Source: Streptomyces globosus (GTDB lineage: Bacteria; Actinomycetota; Actinomycetes; Streptomycetales; Streptomycetaceae). From it: a DNA stretch of 64,000 nt. The position numbers were made by a program, and so were the translations under genes. The notes beneath the pieces are model-generated. The model was not told where the DNA came from. It worked only from the letters and a program-made list of their open reading frames with translations, and did not search any database. The stretch covers positions 6,551,001 through 6,615,000 of the forward strand of contig NZ_CP030862.1 of NCBI RefSeq assembly GCF_003325375.1, written 5' to 3'. Below are positions 32,521-41,606 of the stretch, one piece after another; positions within the stretch are counted from its first letter, which is position 1; the number at the start of each line of letters is the position of its first letter.

Positions 32521-32570
32521 CGCGAAACCCCTGTCCCGGCACGGCAGTCGGACGGGCCGGGAAACGCCGC

Positions 32571-32606
32571 GAGGGGGCGGCGGGCCGGGTGGCCCGCCGC
32601 CCCCTC
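32571..32606. terminator. Bidirectional terminator between the kinase and nucleotidase genes
   Basis: A perfect 16-bp stem (GAGGGGGCGGCGGGCC with its complement) and GGGT loop, positioned 50 bases after the kinase stop and 40 bases after the convergent nucleotidase stop. It is the strongest hairpin in this part of the window. Confidence 0.8.
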
Positions 32607-32646
32607 GGGCGTGCGGTGCGGCCGTGGCCGCCGGCGCTCGCGCGCC

Positions 32647-34452
32647 TTACTTCACGACGGTGATGCGGTTGGCCGCCGGCGGGGCGATCGGGCTCGCCGG
32701 CGTCGACTTCCCCAGGTAGGCGTTGAAGGCGTCCAGGTCGGAGATGCCGACCAGCTTGTTCTTGTGCTCCTTCAGCACGCCGAAGCCGTCGCCGCCGCCC
32801 GCGAGGAACTCGTTCATCACGACGCGGTAGGTCTTCGCCGGGTCGATCGGCGCACCGTTCAGCCTCACCGAGTCCACGACGATCCGGTCGGCGCCCGACT
32901 TCGTCATGTCCAGGGTGTACGTGAAGCCCTTCGAGACCTGGAGGATCTTCGGGCTGGCACCGTTGAGCGGGCCGCTGACCTGCTGCTGCAGCGCGGTGAT
33001 CAGCTGCGCGCCGGTCAGGTCCACGACGTTCAGCATGTTGTTGAACGGCTGCACCGTGTACGACTCGCCGTAGGTGACGACGCCGTCGCCCTCCTCGCCC
33101 GCGGCCTTGAAGGCCAGGTCCGAGCGGATGCCGCCCGGGTTCATCAGGGCAAGCTGCGCGCCGCCCTTGTCCGCGGCGGCCGTGGCCTCCAGCTGCGCGT
33201 CCGCGATCAGGTCGCCCAGCGGCTTCTCCGGCGCGTCCAGGCCGCGGCCCGGGATGTCGCCCGCGATGTAGCCCATCGGGCGGTTCGCGATCGGCGCGGC
33301 GAGGGTCTGCCAGCGGTTGATCAGCTCGGTCATGTCCGGGGCCTTGGCCACGTCACGCGTGACGACCTTGTTGACCGGCGCCGGCGACGACACGGCCGTG
33401 CGGACGATGTCCTTGGTCTTCAGGTCGTACTTCAGCGTGGTCTCGGTGAACAGCCGGCCCAGGGAGGACGCCGAGGTGACCGTGCGCGGGTTGCCTGCCG
33501 GGTCCGGGATGTTGCAGGCGTACGCCTGGTGTGTGTGGCCCGTGACCAGCGCGTCGACCTTCGCGTCCACGTTCTTCGCGATGTCGACGATCGCGCCGGA
33601 GATGCCGGCGCCGGCGCCCGGCACGTTGCAGTCGTAGTTGTAGGCGCCGCTCGCGGGCAGGCCGCCCTCGTGGATCAGGGCGACGATCGACTTCACGCCC
33701 TGCTTGTTCAGCTCGGCCGCGTACTTGTTGATCGTCTCGACTTCGTCGTTGAACTTCAGGCCCTTGACGCCCTCGGCCGTCACGACGTCCGGCGTGCCCT
33801 CCAGGGTGACGCCGATGAAGCCGATCTTCACCGGCCCCTTCTTCCACACGAAGGTCGGGGACATCATCGGACGCTTGGTCTTCTCGTCCGTCACGTTCGC
33901 CGCGAGGTAGGGGAACTCGGAGCCGGTGAACTCCTTGCCCATCTCGTAGCAGCCCTCGTCCGGGTGGCAGCCGCCGTACACCATGCGGCGCAGCTCGGCC
34001 CGGCCCTCGTCGAACTCGTGGTTGCCGACGCTGGTGACGTCGAGGTCGAGCTTGTTGAGCGCCTCGATGGTCGGCTCGTCGTGGAAGAGGCCCGACAGCA
34101 TCGGGCTGCCGCCGATCATGTCGCCCGCCGCGGCGGTGACGGAGTACTTCTTGCCCTTGCGGGCCTCGCGCAGGCTGGTCGCCAGGTACTCGACACCGCC
34201 GGCCGGGACGGCCTTCGTCGTGCCGTCCGCCTGACGCTCGGTCACGGTGCCGGAGGAGCCCTGCGGGGCCTCCAGGGTGCCGTGGAAGTCGTTGAACGAC
34301 AGCAGCTGCACATCCACGGTGCGGTTCTTGCCCGCACCGGCGGCACCGGCCGGCAGGGCGGCGGCGACCATCGCGCCGGAAGCGGCCGTGACGGCCACGG
34401 CGATCAGGGTCAAACGGCGGGTGCGCCGGTGCCGTTGTGGCGTCGCTGACAT
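32647..34452 (-). CDS. Secreted 5'-nucleotidase / 2',3'-cyclic phosphodiesterase family enzyme
   Basis: A 601-residue exported metallophosphatase that probably releases phosphate from extracellular nucleotides. Signal peptide: residues 1-38 with RRTRRLTLIAVAV and a cleavage region AGA. The calcineurin-like domain has the metal motifs LSFNDFHG, DMIGGSP, SVGNHEFDEG and GHTHQAY. The C-terminal nucleotide-binding domain begins near 360 and includes GGIRSDL and YTVQPFNN. The ATG at 34452 follows GGGGACGA. It lies beside the phosphate genes, although I see no PHO box directly ahead of it. Confidence 0.92.
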   Translation of the reverse strand: MSATPQRHRRTRRLTLIAVAVTAASGAMVAAALPAGAAGAGKNRTVDVQLLSFNDFHGTLEAPQGSSGTVTERQADGTTKAVPAGGVEYLATSLREARKGKKYSVTAAAGDMIGGSPMLSGLFHDEPTIEALNKLDLDVTSVGNHEFDEGRAELRRMVYGGCHPDEGCYEMGKEFTGSEFPYLAANVTDEKTKRPMMSPTFVWKKGPVKIGFIGVTLEGTPDVVTAEGVKGLKFNDEVETINKYAAELNKQGVKSIVALIHEGGLPASGAYNYDCNVPGAGAGISGAIVDIAKNVDAKVDALVTGHTHQAYACNIPDPAGNPRTVTSASSLGRLFTETTLKYDLKTKDIVRTAVSSPAPVNKVVTRDVAKAPDMTELINRWQTLAAPIANRPMGYIAGDIPGRGLDAPEKPLGDLIADAQLEATAAADKGGAQLALMNPGGIRSDLAFKAAGEEGDGVVTYGESYTVQPFNNMLNVVDLTGAQLITALQQQVSGPLNGASPKILQVSKGFTYTLDMTKSGADRIVVDSVRLNGAPIDPAKTYRVVMNEFLAGGGDGFGVLKEHKNKLVGISDLDAFNAYLGKSTPASPIAPPAANRITVVK

Positions 34453-34654
34453 TTCGTCCCCTTACGAACAGCGGCGAATCTTGGGAGGTCGGGGCGCAGC
34501 CTAAGGTCAACGCGCGTAGCACGAACAGGGGTGTGAGGTATCTCGCTCGTCACACCCGCCCGCACCGCCCCGGACGGCCGATACCGGCCACGGCCCCGCG
34601 CCGCCCCCGCCGGCGCGCCAGCGCCGGCGGGCCCGTCCGCCGTACGCTCGGACC

Positions 34655-35587
34655 ATGACTGACGACGCAGCAGCGGCCCTGGAACCGGGACGCCGGATCG
34701 AGACCCTCGACGAACTGACGGCAGAGCAGGCCGACGCCGTGGTCGGCCTCATCGAGGACGCGGCCCTCACGGACGGCACCACCGCCGTCTCCGAGCAGGG
34801 CCGGCTCCAGCTGCGCGGCGGGCCCCGCGAGGGCGTCCGCCACTTCCTGCTCACCGAGAAGGGGCGGCTCGCCGGCTACGGCCAACTGGAGGACACCGAC
34901 CCGGTGGAGGCGCCCGCCGCCGAGCTCGTCGTCCACCCCGCGCTCCGCGGGCGCGGCCACGGCCGGGCGCTGGGCCAGGCCCTCCTCGCCGCCTCGGGCA
35001 AGCGCATCCGGGTGTGGGCGCACGGGGGCAAGTCGGCCGCCCGGCACCTGGCCCAGGTCCTCGGCCTGACCCTCTTCCGCGAGCTGCGCCAGCTGCGCCG
35101 CCCGCTCGGCGCCGGCGCGCCGCCGCTGCCCGACCCGGTCCTGCCCCCCGGGGTCGCCGTCCGCACCTTCGTCCCCGGCAAGGACGACGCCGCCTGGCTC
35201 GCGGCGAACGCCGCAGCGTTCGCCCACCACCCCGAGCAGGGCTCGCTCACCCAGCGCGACCTGGACGACCGCATCGCCCAACCGTGGTTCGACCCCAAAG
35301 GCTTCTTCCTCGCCGAACGCGAGGGCGAGATCGTCGGCTTCCACTGGACGAAGGTCCACGCCGCCGAGGGGCTCGGCGAGGTCTACGTCGTCGGCGTGCT
35401 GCCCGGCGCGCAGGGCGGCGGCCTCGGCAAAGCGCTGACCGCGGTCGGCCTGCACCACCTCGCCGCCGCCGGCCTGCCGACCGCCATGCTCTACGTGGAC
35501 GCCGACAACCCGGCCGCCCTCGCCGTGTACGAAGGCCTCGGCTTCAGCACGCACGAGGTCGACCTCATGTACCGCACCGAAAGCTGA
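34655..35587 (+). CDS. mshD: Mycothiol synthase
   Basis: Acetylates Cys-GlcN-inositol with acetyl-CoA, the last step of mycothiol synthesis. The 310-residue protein contains two GNAT domains: the N-terminal one has VHPALRGRGHGRALGQALL and the active C-terminal one has VVGVLPGAQGGGLGKALT and TAMLYVDADNPAALAVYEGLGF. Length and the EGSLTQRDL-type insert fit MshD. It is divergent from the nucleotidase (202 bases) and points towards ppk. The early gene mshA is 30 kb to the left, so the pathway is scattered as is usual. Confidence 0.93.
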   Translation: MTDDAAAALEPGRRIETLDELTAEQADAVVGLIEDAALTDGTTAVSEQGRLQLRGGPREGVRHFLLTEKGRLAGYGQLEDTDPVEAPAAELVVHPALRGRGHGRALGQALLAASGKRIRVWAHGGKSAARHLAQVLGLTLFRELRQLRRPLGAGAPPLPDPVLPPGVAVRTFVPGKDDAAWLAANAAAFAHHPEQGSLTQRDLDDRIAQPWFDPKGFFLAEREGEIVGFHWTKVHAAEGLGEVYVVGVLPGAQGGGLGKALTAVGLHHLAAAGLPTAMLYVDADNPAALAVYEGLGFSTHEVDLMYRTES

Positions 35588-35837
35588 ACGCGCCCACCGC
35601 ACCGGCAGCCGCCGCAGCAGCGCCTCCGTCCGGGGCCCCGGGACCGCCCGGTGCTCCGGACGGGTGCATTCCGGAGCGAATCCGGCGTACGCACACCCCC
35701 GCGGACCCCGGCCGCCATGCCCCGTTCACCGGTGCTTAAGACACGCTTGCGAACCTCCCCGCATGCAGTCCCGACTCCGGTCCACACCGCCCCCCTCCGA
35801 CGCGCCTGACCTGGCGTGCGCGCGGAAGAATGGAGTC

Positions 35838-38111
35838 ATGAGCCACCAGCCCGGCGCAGGCCCCACCGAGGTCCCCGCCCAGCACCCGTCGCACCCGTCC
35901 GCCGCGGCACCCGCAGGGCCGCCCGCCGCACCCGCGCGGCTCGGCTCCATCGCCGCGCACCGCCCGCGCGCCGGACTCGAATCCGATCTCGGCCCCGACA
36001 TCGACGGCGACCTCGACTCCTACGAGGAGAAGGACGGCGGCGAGCTGCCCGCCGACCGGTTCCTCGACCGGGAGCGCAGCTGGCTGGCCTTCAACGAGCG
36101 GGTCCTGGAACTGGCCGAGGACCCGACGACCCCGCTGCTGGAGCGGGCGAACTTCCTCGCCATCTTCGCCGGCAACCTCGACGAGTTCTTCATGGTCCGC
36201 GTCGCCGGCCTCAAGCGGCGCATCGCCACCGGCGTCGCCACCCGGTCCGCCTCCGGCCTCCAGCCCCGAGAGGTCCTCGACCTGATCTGGACCCGCTCCC
36301 GCGAGCTCATGGCCCGGCACGCCGCCTGCTTCCAGCACGACGTCGCCCCCCAGCTCGCCGACGAGGGCATCCACCTCATCCGGTGGCCGGACCTCGCCGA
36401 GAAGGAGCAGGCCCGCCTCTTCACCCTGTTCCGCAACCAGATCTTCCCCGTGCTGACCCCGCTGGCCGTGGACCCCGCGCACCCGTTCCCGTACATCTCG
36501 GGCCTGTCGCTGAACCTGGCCGTCGTCGTCCGCAACCCCGTCAGCGGCCACCGGCACTTCGCCCGCGTCAAGGTGCCGCCGCTGCTGCCCCGCTTCCTGG
36601 AGGCCTCCCCGCAGCGGTACGTCCCGCTGGAGGACGTCATCGCCGCGCACCTGGAAGAGCTCTTCCCCGGCATGGAGGTGCTCGCGCACCACATGTTCCG
36701 CGTCACCCGCAACGAGGACCTGGAGGTCGAGGAGGACGACGCGGAGAACCTGCTCCAGGCCCTGGAGAAGGAGCTCATGCGGCGCCGCTTCGGCCCGCCC
36801 GTCCGCCTGGAGGTCGAGGAGTCCATCGACCCCGGCGTCCTGGACCTCCTCGTGCAGGAGCTGAACATCTCCGCCGCCGAGGTCTACCCGCTGCCCGGGC
36901 CGCTGGACCTGACCGGCCTCTTCGGGATCGCCTCGCTGGACCGGCCCGAGCTGAAGTACCGCAAGTTCGTCGCCGGCACCCACCGCGACCTGTCAGAGGT
37001 CGAGTCCGCGTCCGCGCCCGACATCTTCGCCGCGCTGCGCGAGCGGGACGTCCTGCTGCACCACCCGTACGACTCCTTCTCCACCTCCGTCCAGGCCTTC
37101 CTGGAGCAGGCGGCCGCCGACCCCGACGTCCTCGCCATCAAGCAGACGCTCTACCGCACCTCCGGCGACTCGCCCATCGTCGACGCCCTGATCGACGCGG
37201 CCGAGTCCGGCAAGCAGGTCCTCGTCCTCGTCGAGATCAAGGCCCGCTTCGACGAGCAGGCCAACATCAAGTGGGCCCGCAAGCTGGAGGAGGCCGGCTG
37301 CCACGTCGTCTACGGCCTCGTCGGCCTCAAGACCCACTGCAAGCTGTCGCTCGTCGTCCGCCAGGAGGGCGAGACCCTGCGCCGCTACTCGCACGTCGGC
37401 ACCGGCAACTACCACCCCAAGACGGCCCGCCTGTACGAGGACCTCGGCCTGCTCACCGCCGACCCGCAGGTCGGCGCGGACCTCTCCGACCTCTTCAACC
37501 GGCTCTCCGGCTACTCCCGCCGCGAGACCTACCGCCGCCTCCTCGTCGCGCCCCGCTCCCTGCGCGACGGGCTGATCGCCCGCATCGACAAGGAGGCCGC
37601 CCACCAACGGGCCGGCCGCCCCGCATACGTGCGGATCAAGGTGAACTCCATCGTCGACGAGGCCCTCATCGACGCCCTCTACCGGGCCTCCCGGGCCGGG
37701 GTCCCCGTCGACATCTGGGTCCGCGGCATCTGCGCCGTCCGCCCCGGTGTGGCGGGGCTCTCGGAGAACATCCGGGTGCGCTCCGTCCTCGGCCGCTTCC
37801 TGGAGCACTCCCGCGTCTTCGCCTTCGGCAACGGCGGCGAACCGGAGGTGTGGCTCGGCAGCGCCGACATGATGCACCGCAACCTCGACCGCCGCATCGA
37901 GGCGCTGGTCCGGGTCGCCGACCCCGCGCACCGCTCCGCCCTGGACCGGCTGCTGGAGACCGGCATGTCCGACTCCACCTCCTCCTGGCACCTGGGCCCG
38001 GACGGCGAGTGGACGAGGCACAGCACCGACCACGAGGGCCAGCCGCTGCGGCACGTCCAGGAGATGCTCATAGACGCCCGGAGGCGCCGGCGTGGCTCTG
38101 CGAAACCCTGA
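35838..38111 (+). CDS. ppk: RNA degradosome-associated polyphosphate kinase (PPK1)
   Basis: Reversibly polymerises the gamma-phosphate of ATP into polyphosphate. About 757 residues from the ATG at 35838 (MSHQPGAGPTEV). After a disordered lead of about 65 residues, the core begins FLDRERSWLAFNERVLELAED. The four PPK1 domains are present, with the autophosphorylated histidine in SHVGTGNYHPKT (His519 or 526; the HPKT one is the usual catalytic candidate) and a second conserved LGSADMMHRNLDRRIEALV. GGAG precedes the start. Its last 20 bases overlap the CHAD gene. Confidence 0.95.
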   Translation: MSHQPGAGPTEVPAQHPSHPSAAAPAGPPAAPARLGSIAAHRPRAGLESDLGPDIDGDLDSYEEKDGGELPADRFLDRERSWLAFNERVLELAEDPTTPLLERANFLAIFAGNLDEFFMVRVAGLKRRIATGVATRSASGLQPREVLDLIWTRSRELMARHAACFQHDVAPQLADEGIHLIRWPDLAEKEQARLFTLFRNQIFPVLTPLAVDPAHPFPYISGLSLNLAVVVRNPVSGHRHFARVKVPPLLPRFLEASPQRYVPLEDVIAAHLEELFPGMEVLAHHMFRVTRNEDLEVEEDDAENLLQALEKELMRRRFGPPVRLEVEESIDPGVLDLLVQELNISAAEVYPLPGPLDLTGLFGIASLDRPELKYRKFVAGTHRDLSEVESASAPDIFAALRERDVLLHHPYDSFSTSVQAFLEQAAADPDVLAIKQTLYRTSGDSPIVDALIDAAESGKQVLVLVEIKARFDEQANIKWARKLEEAGCHVVYGLVGLKTHCKLSLVVRQEGETLRRYSHVGTGNYHPKTARLYEDLGLLTADPQVGADLSDLFNRLSGYSRRETYRRLLVAPRSLRDGLIARIDKEAAHQRAGRPAYVRIKVNSIVDEALIDALYRASRAGVPVDIWVRGICAVRPGVAGLSENIRVRSVLGRFLEHSRVFAFGNGGEPEVWLGSADMMHRNLDRRIEALVRVADPAHRSALDRLLETGMSDSTSSWHLGPDGEWTRHSTDHEGQPLRHVQEMLIDARRRRRGSAKP

Positions 38112-39069
38112 TACGACGGCGTACGGAAGCGGCGGGGCCCTCGCGGGGGACGTGCTCGGCGCGTACCTGCGGACCCAGGCCGTCGCCTTCCTGCGCGCCC
38201 TGCGGCTGCACACCGAAGCCGCGGGATCCGCTCCGGCGGGCGGAGCCGCCGCGGCCGACGCCGCCGAGGCGGCGCGCGGCCTGCGCGGCGCCGCGCGCCG
38301 GATCGCCGGGTCCCTCACCACCTTCCGCGCGGTCACCGACAGCGCCTGGGCCGACGGCCTGCGCGGCGAGCTGGCCTGGCTGTCCTCGGTACTGGCCGAC
38401 GAGCACACGTCCGCCGCCCTGCCGGCCCGGCTCCTGGACGCCCTGCACCGGCTCTCCGGCTCCCCCGACCGGCCGGGCGGCGCCGCCGGCGGCGGCCTCG
38501 CCGCCGGCCCGTTGCGGGCGGCGGCACTGCTGGAGCGGCAGCTGGCGCCCGCCCGGGCCCGCGCCCATGCGGCCGCCCTCCAGGCGATGGGCTCGTCCCG
38601 GTTCCATGCCGTCGTGGACGCGGTCGCCGTCCTGGCCTCCGAGGTGCCGCTGGACCCCGTTGCCGCCCGGGGCCCGGTCGCGGACGTCCTCGTCCCGCTG
38701 GCCGCGGTGCCCCGGGCCCGGCTGGAGGCGGCCGTCGCCGCCCTGCCGCGGCCCGCCCAGGCACCCCCGTACGACGCCGGGCAGGACGGCTCCTGGCACG
38801 AGGTGCGCCACCTGCTGCGCATCCACCGCTACGCGCGCGAGGCACTGGGCGAGGACGTGGCCCGGCCGGCCGAGGCGGGCGGGGCCCTCGCCCGCCAGGG
38901 GGACGCCGCGGAGGCGGCCGCGGCCTCGGCGGCCGCCGCCCGCACCCCGCGCATCGCCCCCGCGACGGCATACGCCCTGGGCGTGCTGCACGCCGACCAG
39001 CGCCACGAGGCCGAGGCGGCCCGCCGTGCCTTTCACCGCATCTGGCACCCCGCCCCCACTCCTGCCTGA
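38092..39069 (+). CDS. CHAD-domain protein
   Basis: A 325-residue alpha-helical protein. CHAD (conserved histidine alpha-helical domain) proteins bind polyphosphate granules. Conserved basic and histidine residues are seen in LRLHTEAAG, ARRIAGSLTTFR, WHEVRHLLRIHRYAREALGED and the final FHRIWHP. The GTG start at 38092 lies inside ppk (20-base overlap) with GGAGG upstream, so it is coupled to the polyphosphate kinase. A role in binding or shaping the polymer made by PPK is a reasonable inference. Confidence 0.85.
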   Translation: MALRNPDTTAYGSGGALAGDVLGAYLRTQAVAFLRALRLHTEAAGSAPAGGAAAADAAEAARGLRGAARRIAGSLTTFRAVTDSAWADGLRGELAWLSSVLADEHTSAALPARLLDALHRLSGSPDRPGGAAGGGLAAGPLRAAALLERQLAPARARAHAAALQAMGSSRFHAVVDAVAVLASEVPLDPVAARGPVADVLVPLAAVPRARLEAAVAALPRPAQAPPYDAGQDGSWHEVRHLLRIHRYAREALGEDVARPAEAGGALARQGDAAEAAAASAAAARTPRIAPATAYALGVLHADQRHEAEAARRAFHRIWHPAPTPA

Positions 39070-39167
39070 CCCCCGGCGGCGGAGGAGGGTCGATTTCCGG
39101 CCGGATGTGCCGCGCCGCGGAAACACCGCAGCCGTCCGGCAGGCGCCACACCCGGCCGTTCGGCGAG

Positions 39168-39211
39168 GTTCACCTCCCGTTCATTCGCTCCCGTTGATGG
39201 CTTCACCTGAT
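39168..39211 (+). promoter_or_regulatory. PHO box (PhoP binding site) of pstSCAB
   Basis: Four directly repeated 11-base units in register: GTTCACCTCCC, GTTCATTCGCT, CCCGTTGATGG, CTTCACCTGAT. Units 1, 2 and 4 match the Streptomyces direct-repeat unit for PhoP (GTTCACC-like); unit 3 is degenerate. The site lies 134 bases ahead of the pstS start. Induction of the operon at low phosphate by PhoR-PhoP follows from the known system. Confidence 0.85.
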
Positions 39212-39344
39212 CTGCCTAATTTCGGTAGTGCGCCCAGCGCGCCACTGGCCGAATCCAACGGCACCCTGCCTGCAGACGTAGTCCTCTTCGCACGCCGCCC
39301 CGACACCGACAGCGGCCGGCGGCTTCTGGAAGGAACACCCGAAA

Positions 39345-40481
39345 GTGAAGCTTCAGCGCAAGAACATGCTTCGTGCCTCCGCTCTCGGCGCGCTGGTCGT
39401 GTCCGGCGCCCTGGTCCTCACGGCGTGCGGCTCGGACGACAACACGGGCGCCGGCACGAACGCCAGCGGCAAGCCGTCGGCCGCCGCGGGCGACATCAAG
39501 TGCGACGGTGCATCCGGCAAGCTGCTCGCCTCCGGCTCCTCCGCCCAGAAGAACGCGGTGGACCTGTGGGTCAAGAACTACATGGCCGCCTGCTCCGGCG
39601 TCGAGGTCAACTACAAGTCGTCCTCCTCCGGCGAGGGCATCGTCGCCTTCAACCAGGGCACCGTCGGCTTCGCCGGCTCGGACTCGGCGCTCAAGCCCGA
39701 GCAGGTCGAGGAGTCGAAGAAGATCTGCACCGGCGGCCAGGGCATCAACCTGCCGATGGTCGGCGGCCCGGTCGCCATCGGCTACAACCTCTCCGGCGTC
39801 GACAAGCTCGTCCTCGACGCCCCCACGATCGCCAACATCTTCAACGACAAGATCAAGAAGTGGGACGACGAGGCGATCAAGAAGCTGAACCCCGGCGTCG
39901 CCCTCCCGTCCACGGCGATCCAGCACTTCCACCGCTCCGAGGACTCCGGCACCACCGAGAACCTCGGCAAGTACCTGAAGGCCGCCGCCCCCGACGCCTG
40001 GACCTACGACGCCGCCAAGAAGTGGCCGGCCCCCGGCGGCCTCGGCGCCTCCGGCTCCTCCGGCGTCGCCACCCAGGTCAAGCAGGTCGACGGCGCCATC
40101 GGCTACTTCGAGCTGTCCTACGCCACCTCCCAGAACATCAAGACGGTCGACCTGAACACCGGCGCGGCCGCCCCGGTCAAGGCCTCCGCCGACAGCGCCT
40201 CCAAGGCCATCGCCGCCGCCAAGGTCGTCGGCACCGGCTCCGACCTCGCCCTCAAGCTCGACTACACCACCAAGGCCGAGGGCGCCTACCCGATCGTCCT
40301 GGTGACCTACGAGGTCGTCTGCGACAAGGGCAACAAGGCCGAGACCCTGCCGACCGTGAAGTCCTTCCTCGGCTACGCCGCCTCGGACGCCGGCCAGAAG
40401 ATCCTCTCCGACCACGGCTACGCCCCGATCCCCGCCGAGATCAACAGCAAGGTCCGCGAGATCGTCAACTCGCTGTCCTGA
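39345..40481 (+). CDS. pstS: Phosphate ABC transporter, substrate-binding lipoprotein
   Basis: High-affinity phosphate receptor on the outside of the membrane. The 378-residue protein has a lipoprotein signal with lipobox LTAC (Cys28) and the PstS core: LLASGSSAQKNAVDLWV, the phosphate-contacting SSGEGIVAF and GSDSAL, and FHRSEDSGTTENLGKYL. The GTG at 39345 follows GGAAGGAA. It is first in pstSCAB, behind the PHO box. Two hairpins follow the gene, which should raise its transcript level above that of pstCAB. Confidence 0.96.
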   Translation: MKLQRKNMLRASALGALVVSGALVLTACGSDDNTGAGTNASGKPSAAAGDIKCDGASGKLLASGSSAQKNAVDLWVKNYMAACSGVEVNYKSSSSGEGIVAFNQGTVGFAGSDSALKPEQVEESKKICTGGQGINLPMVGGPVAIGYNLSGVDKLVLDAPTIANIFNDKIKKWDDEAIKKLNPGVALPSTAIQHFHRSEDSGTTENLGKYLKAAAPDAWTYDAAKKWPAPGGLGASGSSGVATQVKQVDGAIGYFELSYATSQNIKTVDLNTGAAAPVKASADSASKAIAAAKVVGTGSDLALKLDYTTKAEGAYPIVLVTYEVVCDKGNKAETLPTVKSFLGYAASDAGQKILSDHGYAPIPAEINSKVREIVNSLS

Positions 40482-40502
40482 CCCCCCGAGCCGCGCAGCG
40501 CC

Positions 40503-40562
40503 GGGCCCGCCCGCACCAGCGGGCGGCCCCGGCCCCGCGGCCCCTCCCCCGCCCGCGGGGGA
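40503..40562 (+). terminator. Two hairpins between pstS and pstC
   Basis: First hairpin: GCCCGCCCGC with GCGGGCGGCC around an ACCA loop (40503-40532, one bulge). Second: TCCCCCG with CGGGGGA-type arm (40545-40562, 7 bp). They fill the 132-base pstS-pstC gap and probably act as a partial terminator and 3' protector of pstS mRNA. Confidence 0.55.
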
Positions 40563-40613
40563 TCCGGTGCACCGCCGCCAGGGGGCGCGTCCCCCGTCCA
40601 GACCGGAAAGACC

Positions 40614-41606
40614 ATGGCTACCACCACACCCACCCAGACAGACTCGCCACCGCCGCCTGTCTCCGCGAGCGTGAAGACCGCCGGCCGCGCCGGTGACGCG
40701 GTCTTCTCCGGGCTCTCCAAGGGCTCCGGGATCCTGCTCCTGGTGATCATGGCGTCGATCGCCGTGTTCCTCACCTACCGGGCCGCCATCGCCCTGTCGC
40801 AGAACGAGGGCAACTTCCTCACCACCTTCGACTGGGACGCCTCCGCGAACCCGCCCGTCTTCGGCATCGCCGTCCTGCTCTTCGGCACCGTCGTCAGCTC
40901 GATCATCGCGATGGCCATCGCCGTCCCGATCGCCGTCGGCATCGCCCTCTTCATCTCGCACTACGCGCCGCGGAAGCTGGCCGCCACCCTCGGCTACGTC
41001 GTCGACCTGCTGGCCGCGGTGCCCTCGATCATCTACGGCATCTGGGGCGCGCTCTTCCTCGTCCCGCAGCTCGCCGGCCTCAACCTCTGGCTCGACGAGT
41101 ACCTCGGCTGGACCTACGTCTTCGACAAGTCCCAGCCCGGCGTCGCCCGCTCCCTCTTCACCGTCGGCATCCTCCTCGCGATCATGATCCTGCCGATCGT
41201 GACGAGCGTCAGCCGCGAGGTCTTCCTCCAGGTCCCGCGCATGAACGAGGAGGCCGCCCTGGCTCTCGGCGCGACCCGCTGGGAGGTCATCCGGATGGCC
41301 GTCCTGCCCTTCGGCCGCTCCGGCGTCATCTCCGCCTCCATGCTCGGCCTCGGCCGCGCCCTCGGCGAGACCATGGCCGTCGCCACGGTCCTCTCCCCGA
41401 GCTTCCTGATCTCCGGGCACCTCCTCGATCCGGGCGGCGGCACCTTCGCCCAGAACATCGCCGCGAAGTTCGACGAGGCCAACGAGTTCGGCCGCGACGC
41501 CCTCATCGCCTCCGGCCTGGTCCTCTTCCTCCTCACCCTGCTGGTCAACGGCGCCGCACGCATGATCATCGCGCGCCGCAAGGAGTACTCGGGGGCGAAC
41601 GCCTGA
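40614..41606 (+). CDS. pstC: Phosphate ABC transporter permease PstC
   Basis: Inner-membrane permease, 330 residues, six TM helices after a polar N-terminus. The binding-protein-dependent permease EAA loop is EEAALALGATRWEVIRMAVLPFGRSGVIS, and the family motif GRALGETMAV follows. It forms the channel with PstA. Ribosome-binding GGAAAG before the ATG at 40614. The stop overlaps the pstA start (TGATG). Confidence 0.96.
   Translation: MATTTPTQTDSPPPPVSASVKTAGRAGDAVFSGLSKGSGILLLVIMASIAVFLTYRAAIALSQNEGNFLTTFDWDASANPPVFGIAVLLFGTVVSSIIAMAIAVPIAVGIALFISHYAPRKLAATLGYVVDLLAAVPSIIYGIWGALFLVPQLAGLNLWLDEYLGWTYVFDKSQPGVARSLFTVGILLAIMILPIVTSVSREVFLQVPRMNEEAALALGATRWEVIRMAVLPFGRSGVISASMLGLGRALGETMAVATVLSPSFLISGHLLDPGGGTFAQNIAAKFDEANEFGRDALIASGLVLFLLTLLVNGAARMIIARRKEYSGANA

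Noticed and set aside
35724..35730. GTTCACC ahead of ppk as a PHO box
   Set aside because: Only one half-unit matches; the next units at 11-base steps do not fit, so it is not listed although ppk is PhoP-controlled in relatives.
35816..40696. Very long open frame of over 1600 codons
   Set aside because: It is the alternate frame of ppk, the CHAD gene and pstS, a result of high GC at third positions; its composition is Arg/Pro-rich and unnatural.
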